From positions 1 to 32,157 of the forward strand of contig CANRED010000018.1 in the NCBI GenBank assembly GCA_947629555.1: DNA of 32,157 nucleotides, written 5' to 3'. The stretch comes from an uncultured Clostridia bacterium. GTDB taxonomy: Bacteria > Bacillota > Clostridia > TANB77 > CAG-508. This document shows, piece by piece, positions 17,431 to 26,382 of this stretch (positions are counted from its first letter, which is position 1; every line of letters begins with the position of its first letter). Below the pieces are notes generated by a model that saw only the letters and a list, made by a program, of their open reading frames with translations, searched no databases and was not told the origin of the DNA. Both the position numbers and the translations under genes were made by a program.

Positions 17431-17576
17431 TACATAATAAGTTGATTTTTTACCAAAAATGTAATATAATTGTAATATAAGTGCCTTGTTAATAGTATAA
17501 GTTATGTAATGTATATATCCGTAATGGATTAAAATTAACATTATAAAGAAACGACAAAAACCGCTAAAAACAGCTA

Positions 17577-17604
17577 TTGACAAGACTTTTAATTGTAGTA
17601 AAAT
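17577..17604 (+). promoter_or_regulatory. Promoter of the adhesin gene
   Basis: TTGACA at 17577-17582 and TAAAAT at 17599-17604 are spaced by 16 bases. The adhesin ATG lies 45 bases downstream after GGAAGG. Confidence 0.6.
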
Positions 17605-17649
17605 AAATATTAGTAATAATATAAAAAAAGAAAGAAAAGGAAGGTTATT

Positions 17650-20600
17650 ATGAAAGTAAAAAGAATATTATTATCTGTAATTTTAGCAGTAATTGCAATT
17701 TTTTTAGTATTTAATACAGAGGCATTTGCTGCATCAGGGTCATGGAAATTAGGAGCAGAAAAACTAAGAGAGGGAATAACTACTAAAAACAATGCTGAAG
17801 AACATACTACACCTTATTCATATCAAATAAATAGAAAGCCAGTTTTAAAAATAGTTGATAAAGCAAATACTAAACCAGATTTTAATAATGCAATATATTG
17901 TTTGAAAGCAGGACAAGGTTTTGGATCTGATAGCAATGTATTAGCAGATGTTAATTATGATACATACTATGATATGGTAAGTGAAAGAGATAATGTTAAT
18001 AATGTAATAAATTTATCTGAAAGCAATTATAATTCAGTTTTATGGTTATTAGATAATATATATTTACCAAAACAATTACCAATAGAAGATAGACAACAAG
18101 CAAGAAATGATTTGTTGAATAAAGCTTTTAAAAAAGAATTTGAAGATGTTAATTCTGAAACATTTTATGGTTGGACTGTAGATAAATTATATATAACAGA
18201 TGATGATATAGAAGTTGTTCAACAATGGGCATTATGGCATTTTACAAATGCAGAAGATGAAAACTCTACTACTTTCAGTACAAATGATCTTCCACCAATA
18301 TTCGTAAGTGAAACAGGAAATGGCGAACACAATGTATTATCAGAACAAGGAAACATGACAGAAGATTGGAAAGATCCAGTACATGAAGGATATATTCGTC
18401 AAGAAGAAGCAGAAGTATTATATAAATATTTTATTACAGAAGCTGAAAAAAATAATAATTATGATAAAGAACCAACTAAAATAGCATTAAATAAAGAATT
18501 AGTACAAACAATAACACAAACAACATTATTAAACAAAAATTATATGATAGTAGGTCCATTTGAAATACAAAAAACAGGAAATACTTTTTACACATTTACA
18601 GGAACAGTAGTAGATAAAAGTGGAAAAAATTTAAGCTATAATATAAGTGATAAAAGTGGAAATCCAATTGCAGACATTAGAACATTAGAAGAAGCTGTAG
18701 GCAAAGGAGAATTTTATTTAAAAATTGAAAAACCAACATTAACTGATGATGAATTAGAAGGAGTTAAATTACACATAAGTTATACAACAAATGATACAAC
18801 TGCAACATTTTGGACAGTAAACAATAGCAAAAAAGATCAACCAGTAGTTGTAGTAGAAAGATCTCCTAAAACATTAACAGACGAAATATCAGTTGAAAAA
18901 CCAGAATTTGACTTAGCATTAAGAAAATATATAACAAAAGTAACAAGAAATGGTGTAAATTTAGATATAGATGAATTAACAGGAAGAATACCAAACATAA
19001 ATAAAAATATATTAAGCTCAGAAAGTACAGCAGAATATAAACATAGAAAAGATCCTGTACCAGTACAAACAGGAGATATCGTAACATACAGAATTACAAT
19101 ATATAATGAAGGAGAACTATCAGGAAGAGCAACTAAAATTATAGATTATTTACCAGCAGGATTAGTATTTGAAGGTTCAAATTCTGCAAATTATGATTTT
19201 TCTGTATCATCAGATGGAAGAACAATTACAATAACACCTAAAACTTCATACATACATAATTTATCTGCATACAATGGAGCAACTTTAGATTCTGAAACAA
19301 TAGAATTTACATGTAAAGTAACCAAAAAAGAAGAAAAAGGAACAGGTGTAGATACTATATTAACAAATGTAGCAGAAATAACAGAGGCTTATGATTTAAA
19401 TAATGTAAAAATGTATCTAGAAGGTGATGATAGAGATTCTGAGCCTAATGGTTTAAGAAGACCATCAGATACAGAGTTACCTTCATATAAAGGAGAATCT
19501 TCAAACAAATCTGATTTATCAGATAGTACGAATCATTATAAAGGACAACAAGATGATGACGACTTTGAAAAATTAAAAGTTACAACACCTGAATTTGACC
19601 TTGCATTAAGAAAATTCATAACACATATAGATGGAAAAGAAGTAACTCCAAGTAGAGAGCCAGTTGTTGATACTACAGCTTTGAAAAACAAAACAGGTGA
19701 AACAGCAAAATATACTCATTCAAAAGTTCCATTAACAGTAGGAATTGGAAGTACAATAAGATATACAATAAGAATATACAATGAGGGAGAATTAGACGGA
19801 TACGTAACAGTAATAGAAGATTATTTACCAGAAGAATTAGAATTAATACCAGCATCAAAAAGTACAATAAATGAAAAATATGGCTGGACTGAAGTAAATG
19901 GAAGAGTTATAACAAGTTCTTATTTAAATAATGTAACAATAGATGGATATGATGGAGGAGATACTTTATCATATAAAGAAGTTGAAGTAGAATGTAAAGT
20001 AAAAGATATAGCAGAAGATGGTAAAATATTAACAAACATAGCACAAATCAATGGTGATAGTGCAGATGATAGAGATTCAAATCCACAAAATGTAACAAAA
20101 CCTACAGATGAAAACTTACCAAATTATAATCAACATCAAGAAGATGATGATGATTTTGAAAAAGTAGTTATTTATAAACCAGGATATGATTTAGCATTAA
20201 GAAAATTCATAACACATGTAGATGGAAAAGAAGTAACTCCAAGTAGAGAACCAGTTGTTGATACTACAGATTTAGCAAATAAAACTGCAACAACAGCTAA
20301 ATATACTCATCCAAAGAATCCAATAACAGTAAAAATTGGAAGTATAATAAGATATACAATAAGAGTATATAATGAAGGACAAATAGATGGATATGCAACA
20401 ATAGTAGAAGATTATTTACCAGAAGAATTAGAATTAGTGCCAGTATCAGAAAGTACAATAAATAATCAATACGGTTGGACAGCTACTGATAATGGAAGAA
20501 TTGTAACAACAGAGTATTTGAAAGATAGAAAAATAGATGCATATACAGGTGGAGACGAACTAGATTACGAAGACATACAAATAGAATGTAGATTAAAAGA

Positions 20601-22584
20601 AACAGAAAACTTAGGAAAAATATTAACAAACATAGCACAAATTAATGGTGATGATGGAGAAGATAGAGATTCACAACCTTCAAATGTAGTAAAACCTAAT
20701 GATGAAAATTTACCAAACTATAATCAAAATCAACAAGATGATGATGATTATGAAAAAGTAAAAGTATTTCAACCAGAATATGATTTAGCTTTAAGAAAAT
20801 TTATTACAGAGGTAGATGGTGAAGAGCCAAATCCAAGTAGAGAACCAGTTGTTGATGTAACTCCATTAAAGGATGATTCAGAAGACACAACAACAGCAAA
20901 ATATACACATCCAAAAACACCACTATTAGTTGAAAATGGTGATATAGTTGTATACACAATAAGAGTATATAATGAAGGTAAAGTTGATGGATATGCAGAA
21001 GAAATAAAAGATGACATACCAGATGGACTTGAATTTGTAATAGATAATCCAATAAATATAGAATATAGATGGAAATTATCTGATGATGCAAAACACGTAA
21101 CAACAGATTACTTATCAAGCGATAGAGATGAAAACAATGTTATAAAAGCATTTGATAGTGCAACAATGACAACTTTAGATTATAAAGATGTAAAAATAGC
21201 ATTTAAGGTAATAGAGCCTAACACATCAACAAGAGTATTAGTAAACGTAGCAGAAATAAAAGATGATAATGGAAAAGATATAGACTCAACACCAGATAAT
21301 AACAAAGAAGACGAAGACGATTTAGATAAAGAATATGTAAAAGTAAGATACTTTGATTTAGCTTTAAGAAAATTCATAACAAAAGTAGAAAGCAAATCAG
21401 GAGATAATCTTCCAGTACAAACAGATACAACAACAGATGTATCAAGAGAACCAAAAGTTGAAATTGACGAAAATGGAAACATAAAATATGTTCATCCAAA
21501 AGACCCAGTTATTGTAGCAAATAGTGATATAGTGATATATACATTAAGAGTATACAATGAAGGAACAATAGATGGATATGCAGAAGAAATCAAAGATGAT
21601 GTTCCAGAAGGATTAGAGTTAGTTCCAGAGCATGAAGTAAATGTTAAATATGGTTGGGTAATGTATGATGAAGATGGAAACATTACAGATAATCCTAGTG
21701 AGGCAAAAACAATTAGAACAACATATCTTTCAGAGGCAAATAATAAAGATAATATAATAAATGCATTTGATAGAGAAACAATGGAAGCACCAGCTTATAA
21801 AGATGTTCAAGTTGCATTTAGAGTAGTAGATAAAAACATTGGAGAAGATAGAGTTGTAATTAATACAGCAGAAATATCAAAAGATAATGATGATGATGTT
21901 GATTCAACACCAGATAATGACGATGAGGATGAAGACGATTTAGATAAAGAATATGTAAAAGTACAAACATTTGACTTATCATTATTAAAATGGGTAAGCA
22001 AAGTAATGATTACACAAAATGGAAAAACTACTGTAACTGAAACAGGATATAATGGAACAGAAAATCCTGAACCTGTGGTAAAAGTAGAGGTAAAAGAAGG
22101 ACAAATAAAAACAATATTAATAAAATACGAATATGGAATAAAAATTACAAACGAAGGTGAAATTGCAGGATATGCAACAGAAATAACAGATTATATACCA
22201 GAAGGATTAGAGTTTATTCCAGAAGATAACCCATTATGGACATTAGAAGAAGATGGAAAAATTGTTACAAGACAATTAGAAAATACATTGTTACAACCAG
22301 GAGAAAGTGCAGTAGTTAATGTAGTATTCAAATGGATAAATAATGAAAATAATATGGGTATGAAGGAAAATATTGCAGAAATAAGCGAAGACAAGAACGA
22401 TAAAGATGCGCCAGACAAAGATTCAACACCAGACAATCAAATACCAGAAGAAGACGATCAAGATAATGCATTTGTATTGTTAATGCCAAAGACAGGTGAA
22501 GTTGTAGTATTTATAGTTTTACCAACAATAATATTAGCAGTATTAACTACTGGAATTGTATTAATTAAAAAATATGTTTTATAA
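17650..22584 (+). CDS. Large thioester-type surface adhesin with six repeats and a sortase-like anchor
   Basis: The 1644-residue cell-wall protein has a signal peptide (1-28, EAFAAS). A thioester (TQXA-like) domain follows at about 45-260, with candidate crosslink residues Cys84 (in IYCLKAGQGFG) and Gln192 (QWALW, the Q-x-A-x-W motif). Such domains bind host surfaces covalently. Six repeats of about 200 residues begin near 418, 647, 844, 1042, 1235 and 1441. Each starts with a version of (F/Y)DLALRKFIT, has a YTIR(V/I)YNEG core, and ends in an acidic stretch before the next. These resemble DUF11/isopeptide-type stalk domains. The C terminus has LMPKTGE (1611-1617), a membrane segment and a short basic tail: a sortase signal with Met where LPxTG has Leu. 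No sortase gene is in the window. Repeats two and three are nearly identical in DNA over about 60 bases, suggesting recent duplication or gene conversion. Confidence 0.85.
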   Translation: MKVKRILLSVILAVIAIFLVFNTEAFAASGSWKLGAEKLREGITTKNNAEEHTTPYSYQINRKPVLKIVDKANTKPDFNNAIYCLKAGQGFGSDSNVLADVNYDTYYDMVSERDNVNNVINLSESNYNSVLWLLDNIYLPKQLPIEDRQQARNDLLNKAFKKEFEDVNSETFYGWTVDKLYITDDDIEVVQQWALWHFTNAEDENSTTFSTNDLPPIFVSETGNGEHNVLSEQGNMTEDWKDPVHEGYIRQEEAEVLYKYFITEAEKNNNYDKEPTKIALNKELVQTITQTTLLNKNYMIVGPFEIQKTGNTFYTFTGTVVDKSGKNLSYNISDKSGNPIADIRTLEEAVGKGEFYLKIEKPTLTDDELEGVKLHISYTTNDTTATFWTVNNSKKDQPVVVVERSPKTLTDEISVEKPEFDLALRKYITKVTRNGVNLDIDELTGRIPNINKNILSSESTAEYKHRKDPVPVQTGDIVTYRITIYNEGELSGRATKIIDYLPAGLVFEGSNSANYDFSVSSDGRTITITPKTSYIHNLSAYNGATLDSETIEFTCKVTKKEEKGTGVDTILTNVAEITEAYDLNNVKMYLEGDDRDSEPNGLRRPSDTELPSYKGESSNKSDLSDSTNHYKGQQDDDDFEKLKVTTPEFDLALRKFITHIDGKEVTPSREPVVDTTALKNKTGETAKYTHSKVPLTVGIGSTIRYTIRIYNEGELDGYVTVIEDYLPEELELIPASKSTINEKYGWTEVNGRVITSSYLNNVTIDGYDGGDTLSYKEVEVECKVKDIAEDGKILTNIAQINGDSADDRDSNPQNVTKPTDENLPNYNQHQEDDDDFEKVVIYKPGYDLALRKFITHVDGKEVTPSREPVVDTTDLANKTATTAKYTHPKNPITVKIGSIIRYTIRVYNEGQIDGYATIVEDYLPEELELVPVSESTINNQYGWTATDNGRIVTTEYLKDRKIDAYTGGDELDYEDIQIECRLKETENLGKILTNIAQINGDDGEDRDSQPSNVVKPNDENLPNYNQNQQDDDDYEKVKVFQPEYDLALRKFITEVDGEEPNPSREPVVDVTPLKDDSEDTTTAKYTHPKTPLLVENGDIVVYTIRVYNEGKVDGYAEEIKDDIPDGLEFVIDNPINIEYRWKLSDDAKHVTTDYLSSDRDENNVIKAFDSATMTTLDYKDVKIAFKVIEPNTSTRVLVNVAEIKDDNGKDIDSTPDNNKEDEDDLDKEYVKVRYFDLALRKFITKVESKSGDNLPVQTDTTTDVSREPKVEIDENGNIKYVHPKDPVIVANSDIVIYTLRVYNEGTIDGYAEEIKDDVPEGLELVPEHEVNVKYGWVMYDEDGNITDNPSEAKTIRTTYLSEANNKDNIINAFDRETMEAPAYKDVQVAFRVVDKNIGEDRVVINTAEISKDNDDDVDSTPDNDDEDEDDLDKEYVKVQTFDLSLLKWVSKVMITQNGKTTVTETGYNGTENPEPVVKVEVKEGQIKTILIKYEYGIKITNEGEIAGYATEITDYIPEGLEFIPEDNPLWTLEEDGKIVTRQLENTLLQPGESAVVNVVFKWINNENNMGMKENIAEISEDKNDKDAPDKDSTPDNQIPEEDDQDNAFVLLMPKTGEVVVFIVLPTIILAVLTTGIVLIKKYVL

Positions 22585-22596
22585 TTAAAAATAATT

Positions 22597-22632
22597 AAAA
22601 AGAGATGCATTTAAAAATGCATCTCTTTTTGT
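22597..22632 (+). terminator. Terminator after the adhesin gene
   Basis: A 14-bp stem, AAAAAGAGATGCAT (22597-22610) with ATGCATCTCTTTTT (22617-22630), lies 12 bases after the stop codon. Confidence 0.9.
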
Positions 22633-22658
22633 GTATATTAGAGAATTCCATTACAAAT

Positions 22659-22681
22659 GTATGGGTCCACGACCCGCTGTT
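22659..22681. repeat. Short member of the GTAGGGGTC...GACCCG intergenic repeat family
   Basis: It reads GTATGGGTCCACGACCCGCT with an ATTACAAAT flank on the left. It resembles the fuller copies at 24411 and 29295 but has a shortened centre. Confidence 0.5.
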
Positions 22682-22701
22682 TTCTTATATAAAAAAATTT
22701 C

Positions 22702-22730
22702 TTGCTACTGTTTTAATGTTTTGATATACT
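22702..22730 (+). promoter_or_regulatory. Promoter of the surface nuclease gene
   Basis: TTGCTA at 22702-22707 and TATACT at 22725-22730 are spaced by 17 bases. The gene starts 22 bases downstream. Confidence 0.6.
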
Positions 22731-22752
22731 AAATATCAAGTAGGTGAACAAA

Positions 22753-23652
22753 ATGAAAAAACTAATAAAAACATTATCAATAATATTAATAACAACAGTA
22801 CTATTATGTTCTAAAGTTAGCGCACATGGAGGAAATATAACAGGTTGGAGAGATAGAAATTCAGACCAAATAGTTGAACACGACGGAATTTATTATGGAT
22901 ATCATAATGAAAATGGAGTTAGACATTACCATCAAGTAAAATGGAACGAGCAAGAACAAAGATGGGAAATATTAAAAACAGCAGTATACTATGATGAAAA
23001 TTTTAATATTATAGATAATACTAAAAATACAGAAACTAAAAAAATAGAAGTAAAATATTCCGCAAGTGTAGACGGAGACACAGCAAAATTTGAATTAAAT
23101 GGTGCAATAATAACTGTTAGATTTTTAGGAATAGATACCCCAGAAACTGTACATCCAACTAAAGGAGAAGAACCTTATGGAAAAGATGCAAGCAATTTCA
23201 CAAAGGAAAAATTACAAAATGCAAAAAAAATAGAAATAGAATATGATGAAAATGCATCAAAAACAGATAAATATGAAAGACATTTAGCATGGATTTGGGT
23301 AGATGATATTTTATTAGAAGATGAACTCATAAAAAATGGATTAGCAAAAACCTATATGCTACAAGATAATTACAAATATGCAGGAAGATTGCAAGAAAGT
23401 GAAGAAATTGCAAAAAAAGAGAAAAAAGGCATTTGGAGTAATGAAGAAACTACAACTCAAGAAAACACAGAAGCAGAAGAAATAAACAAAAGTAGAAGTA
23501 TAACTGAAGAAAATACACAACAAGAAGTGATGAAAGATATAAATGTTGATATTAGAAATATTATAATTGGAGCAGTAACTTTGTCAGCTTTAATTACAAT
23601 GAAAAGTATGTTAAAAAGAACTAAAAAGAAAAAAAGGAAAGCTAGAAAATAA
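22753..23652 (+). CDS. YHYH-domain thermonuclease (SNase-like), membrane-attached
   Basis: About 299 residues. I chose ATG 22753 because AGGTG (22742-22746) sits six bases before it; an in-frame GTG at 22744 overlaps that site. A signal peptide (about 1-26) precedes a His-rich YHYH-type region (HGGNITGW, YYGYHNENGVRHYHQVKW). A complete staphylococcal-nuclease-like domain follows at about 95-225. VRFLGIDTPE gives Arg123, Asp128 and Glu131 with the same spacing as Arg35, Asp40 and Glu43 of the type enzyme, and DKYERHLAW supplies Arg176, the equivalent of Arg87. Such enzymes are calcium-dependent and cut DNA and RNA. A C-terminal hydrophobic segment (about 264-285) with a Lys/Arg-rich end suggests membrane anchoring. 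It likely acts outside the cell in nucleic-acid scavenging or degradation. It is monocistronic. Confidence 0.9.
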   Translation: MKKLIKTLSIILITTVLLCSKVSAHGGNITGWRDRNSDQIVEHDGIYYGYHNENGVRHYHQVKWNEQEQRWEILKTAVYYDENFNIIDNTKNTETKKIEVKYSASVDGDTAKFELNGAIITVRFLGIDTPETVHPTKGEEPYGKDASNFTKEKLQNAKKIEIEYDENASKTDKYERHLAWIWVDDILLEDELIKNGLAKTYMLQDNYKYAGRLQESEEIAKKEKKGIWSNEETTTQENTEAEEINKSRSITEENTQQEVMKDINVDIRNIIIGAVTLSALITMKSMLKRTKKKKRKARK

Positions 23653-23666
23653 AAATAATAAATATC

Positions 23667-23693
23667 ATAATACAACCTTCATACGAATACAAT
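23667..23693 (+). promoter_or_regulatory. Candidate sigma-E type promoter of spoIIID
   Basis: ATA at 23667-23669 (within TCATAAT) and AATACAAT at 23686-23693 are spaced by 16 bases, close to the sporulation sigma-E pattern (ATA, 16-18 bases, CATACAAT). In Bacillus, spoIIID is transcribed by sigma-E. The -10 starts with A rather than C. Confidence 0.4.
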
Positions 23694-23727
23694 TAAACAA
23701 ATGTATTCTTAAATGGAGGTTTTCTTT

Positions 23728-23982
23728 ATGAGAAATTACTCAATAGAAGAACGTGCTATTAATTTAGCACATTATATTATAGATTCAAAAGATACGGTAA
23801 GAGGAGCAGCAAAAAAATTCGGAATAAGCAAAAGTACAGTACATAAGGATGTTTCAGAAAGATTACTAACGATTAATAAGGCATTAGCAGTTGAAGTAAG
23901 AAGAATTTTAGATGAAAATAAAGCAGAAAGACACATAAGAGGTGGGATGGCAACAAAATTAAAATACAGTAAAGGGGCATAA
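23728..23982 (+). CDS. spoIIID: Sporulation transcriptional regulator SpoIIID
   Basis: The 84-residue product starts at ATG 23728, seven bases after TGGAGGT. An upstream in-frame start at 23713 overlaps the ribosome binding site. It contains IDSKDTVRGAAKKFGISKST followed by VHKDVSERL, the SpoIIID helix-turn-helix, and the conserved end AERHIRGGMATKLKY. SpoIIID is the mother-cell DNA-binding regulator acting after engulfment, which both activates and represses sigma-E-dependent genes. Its presence shows the organism belongs to a spore-forming lineage. It stands alone between the nuclease gene and a bidirectional terminator. Length and motifs match the family fully. Confidence 0.95.
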   Translation: MRNYSIEERAINLAHYIIDSKDTVRGAAKKFGISKSTVHKDVSERLLTINKALAVEVRRILDENKAERHIRGGMATKLKYSKGA

Positions 23983-23987
23983 CAAAA

Positions 23988-24020
23988 AATAGATTGCTTT
24001 AAAATTTAAAGCAATCTATT
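23988..24020. terminator. Bidirectional terminator between spoIIID and the zinc-ribbon gene
   Basis: An almost perfect palindrome, AATAGATTGCTTTAAA (23988-24003) with TTTAAAGCAATCTATT (24005-24020), has A-rich and T-rich flanks on both sides. It can serve the two convergent genes. Confidence 0.88.
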
Positions 24021-24031
24021 TTTGTTTCATA

Positions 24032-24184
24032 TTATTGATTATTTCTTTGTTGTTTTCTAGCTTTTCTACAAGCTGGACATCTTTGTGGTTCTCCAAAGCC
24101 TTTTTCTTCATAAAAAGCTTGCTCGCCTTCTGTGAATACGAATTCAGCACCACAATCTTTGCATACTAAAGTTTTGTCTGCCAT
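24032..24184 (-). CDS. Small zinc-ribbon protein
   Basis: A 50-residue protein on the minus strand has its ATG at 24184 and an upstream AGGAGGA site. It reads MADKTLVCKDCGAEFVFTEG, then a Glu/Gly-rich stretch, then RCPACRKARKQQRNNQ. Two C-x-x-C pairs (CKDC near residues 8-11 and CPAC near 37-40) make it a member of the 'probable zinc-ribbon' family (zinc-ribbon domain with conserved FVFT-EGEQ-FY). These small proteins are widespread in Firmicutes and Chloroflexi; their role is unknown, possibly nucleic-acid binding. It converges on spoIIID across a shared terminator. Confidence 0.88.
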   Translation of the reverse strand: MADKTLVCKDCGAEFVFTEGEQAFYEEKGFGEPQRCPACRKARKQQRNNQ

Positions 24185-24504
24185 TTTATGGAATCCTCCT
24201 TCTTAATAAGAATATTAATTCAATTTAATTTTTACGACCCAATACATTCTCTAAAAAGGAAGGCAATAGTCTAAAGATTAAATTTTAGTTATTAAAATAA
24301 CTAAATAAAATATAGCATACAAAAAGAAAATATACAAGTGTTTTTTTAATTTTACTTGAAAAATATGTTGTTTTATTATAAACTATATAGGAAAAATGTA
24401 TTACGAAATCGTAGGGGTCAGCATCCTTAGGCGACCCGTTAAATAAACAATAGAAAAATACGTTATTTCATAAAAATAATACATTTGTAAAGGAGCAAAT
24501 TAAT
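24185..24504. other. 320-base intergenic region between divergent zinc-ribbon and rplI genes
   Basis: This region should contain both divergent promoters. A possible rplI promoter is TTGAAA (24356-24361) with TATAAA (24377-24382) spaced 15 bases, which is not ideal. The region also holds a GC-richer repeat at 24411-24440. No small open frame with a ribosome binding site was found. Confidence 0.5.
24411..24440. repeat. GTAGGGGTC...GACCCGTT intergenic repeat, copy upstream of rplI
   Basis: It begins GTAGGGGTCAGCATCCTTAG and ends CGACCCGTT. It matches the copy at 29295-29323 at both ends and differs in the centre. GGGTC and GACCC can pair as a hairpin base. Confidence 0.7.
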
Positions 24505-24951
24505 ATGAAGGTTATATTATTATCAGACATAAAAAATGTTGGAAAAAAAGACGAAATATTAAATGCAAATGACGGATATGCAAGAAATTTTTTGTTTCCA
24601 AAGAAATTAGCAGTTGAAGCAACTCCAGATAACTTAAAAAAATTAAAAGACAGAAAGGATTCAGAAGCACATAAAAAAGAATTAGATAAACAAAAAGCAA
24701 TGGAGATAGCAGAACAACTAAATAAATTACAATTAAATTTAAAAGTAAAAGCAGGAGAAAATGGTAAAATATTTGGCGGAATAACTTCAAAAGAAATTTC
24801 AGAAGAATTAAAAAAACAAAATAATATAGATATAGACAAAAAGAAAATAGTGTTATCAGAAACAATTAAAAACTTAGGTAGATTTTCAGTAGATATAAAA
24901 TTATATGAAGGAATAACAGCGAAGCTAACAGTTAGTATACAAGCAGAATAA
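24505..24951 (+). CDS. rplI: Large ribosomal subunit protein bL9
   Basis: The 148-residue product has its ATG eight bases after AAAGGAG. The N-terminal domain has [18 protein letters not shown] and [15 protein letters not shown], the bL9 signature that binds 23S rRNA near the L1 stalk. A long connecting helix (about 41-75) and the C-terminal domain ([15 protein letters not shown]) follow. Length is normal for the family. In Firmicutes rplI is typically followed by the replicative helicase gene, as here. The usual upstream gdpP-like gene is absent. Confidence 0.97.
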   Translation: MKVILLSDIKNVGKKDEILNANDGYARNFLFPKKLAVEATPDNLKKLKDRKDSEAHKKELDKQKAMEIAEQLNKLQLNLKVKAGENGKIFGGITSKEISEELKKQNNIDIDKKKIVLSETIKNLGRFSVDIKLYEGITAKLTVSIQAE

Positions 24952-24973
24952 AAATATATTACAAGCGATGTAA

Positions 24974-24996
24974 AAAACGACGCCTTTGTCGTTTTG
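24974..24996 (+). terminator. Weak terminator or attenuator between rplI and dnaB
   Basis: An 8-bp stem, AAAACGAC (24974-24981) with GTCGTTTT (24988-24995), has a 6-nt loop but only a short T tract. It may let part of the transcription pass on to dnaB, as no clear separate promoter was seen. Confidence 0.5.
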
Positions 24997-25036
24997 TCAT
25001 TAAATGTTATAAATAGCAGGAAAAGAGGTAAAATAC

Positions 25037-26365
25037 ATGGAAACAGGAAAAATACCACCACACGACATAGAAGCAGAACAAGCAGTTATAGGTAGTATGC
25101 TTACAGATAAAGATGCAGTAATAGAAGCATTAGAGGTATTAACAAAAGAAGATTTTTATAGAGAAGATAATAGAACAATTTTTGAGGCAATATGTAATTT
25201 GTATAATAAATCAGAGCCAATAGATGTTATTACAGTAAAAGATGAATTAGTGGCAATGGGAAAATTTGAAGCAGTTGGCGGATTAGAATATCTTGCAGTA
25301 TTGCCAGACAAAGTTCCTTTAGTATCAAATGCAGATAGATATGTAAAAATAGTGCAAGAAAAGGCTACTTTAAGAAATTTAATAAAAGCTTCTAATGATA
25401 TTGTTTCACTTGGATATGCAGAAACAGAAGAAATAGACGATATAATAGATTTAGCTGAAAAAAGAATATTTGAAATAACACAAAAAAAGAATGCTAAGGG
25501 TTATACACCTATAAAAGACATATTAGTAGAATCTTTTGCAGAAATAGAAAGATTATATAATCAGAAAGCACAAATAACTGGTGTACCAACAGGATTTGCA
25601 GACTTGGATTATAAAACAGCAGGCTTACACAAATCAGATTTAATATTAATTGCAGCACGTCCAGCAATGGGAAAATCTGCATTTGCTTTAAATATTGCAA
25701 CAAATGCTGCATTAAAAGCTAAAGTGCCAGTAGCAATATTTAACTTAGAAATGTCAAAAGAACAATTAGTAAATAGAATATTATGCAGTGAAGCTATGGT
25801 AGATAGTAATAAAATTAGAACAGGTAAAATAGAAGAAGATGATTGGGTAAAATTAGCAACCGCATTAGGCCCATTATCTGAAGCACCAATATATATTGAT
25901 GATACACCTGGAATTTCTATTATGGAAATAAGAGCAAAATGTAGAAAATTAAAAATGGAAAAGAACATAGGATTAGTAATAATAGACTATTTACAATTAG
26001 TACAATCTAGCAATAGAAGAAATGCAAGCCGTGAACAAGAAATTTCTGAAATAAGTAGATCTTTAAAAATATTAGCAAAGGAATTAGATATTCCTGTTAT
26101 TGCATTATCACAGCTATCAAGAGCTGCAGAACAAAGACAAGACCATAGACCAATGTTATCAGATTTACGTGAATCTGGAGCTATTGAGCAAGATGCTGAT
26201 ATAGTAATGTTTATATATAGAGATGATTATTATAACGAAAACAGTGAAAAGAAAAATATAGCAGAAATCACACTTGCAAAACACAGAAATGGTTCAACAG
26301 GAGCAATAGAACTATTGTGGTTAGGAAATTATACTAAATTTGTAAACATAGAAAAGAACAGATAA
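25037..26365 (+). CDS. dnaB: Replicative DNA helicase DnaB
   Basis: The 442-residue product starts at ATG 25037 after AAAAGAGGT. The N-terminal domain has the usual PPHDIEAEQAVIGSML start. The RecA-like C-terminal domain has Walker A ARPAMGKSAFAL (Lys213), EMSKEQLVNR, Walker B LVIIDYLQL and the DLRESGAIEQDADI motif. The enzyme is the hexameric 5'-to-3' helicase that unwinds the chromosome ahead of the replisome (called DnaC in Bacillus). All motifs are complete; length is normal. It follows rplI and precedes tilS by 17 bases. Confidence 0.97.
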   Translation: METGKIPPHDIEAEQAVIGSMLTDKDAVIEALEVLTKEDFYREDNRTIFEAICNLYNKSEPIDVITVKDELVAMGKFEAVGGLEYLAVLPDKVPLVSNADRYVKIVQEKATLRNLIKASNDIVSLGYAETEEIDDIIDLAEKRIFEITQKKNAKGYTPIKDILVESFAEIERLYNQKAQITGVPTGFADLDYKTAGLHKSDLILIAARPAMGKSAFALNIATNAALKAKVPVAIFNLEMSKEQLVNRILCSEAMVDSNKIRTGKIEEDDWVKLATALGPLSEAPIYIDDTPGISIMEIRAKCRKLKMEKNIGLVIIDYLQLVQSSNRRNASREQEISEISRSLKILAKELDIPVIALSQLSRAAEQRQDHRPMLSDLRESGAIEQDADIVMFIYRDDYYNENSEKKNIAEITLAKHRNGSTGAIELLWLGNYTKFVNIEKNR

Positions 26366-26382
26366 TCTAAAAGGAGTATATA

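Noticed and set aside
17650..22584. Adhesin repeats as a possible CRISPR or satellite array
   Set aside because: The periodicity is about 600 bases and in frame with protein domains; no short regular repeat-spacer structure occurs.
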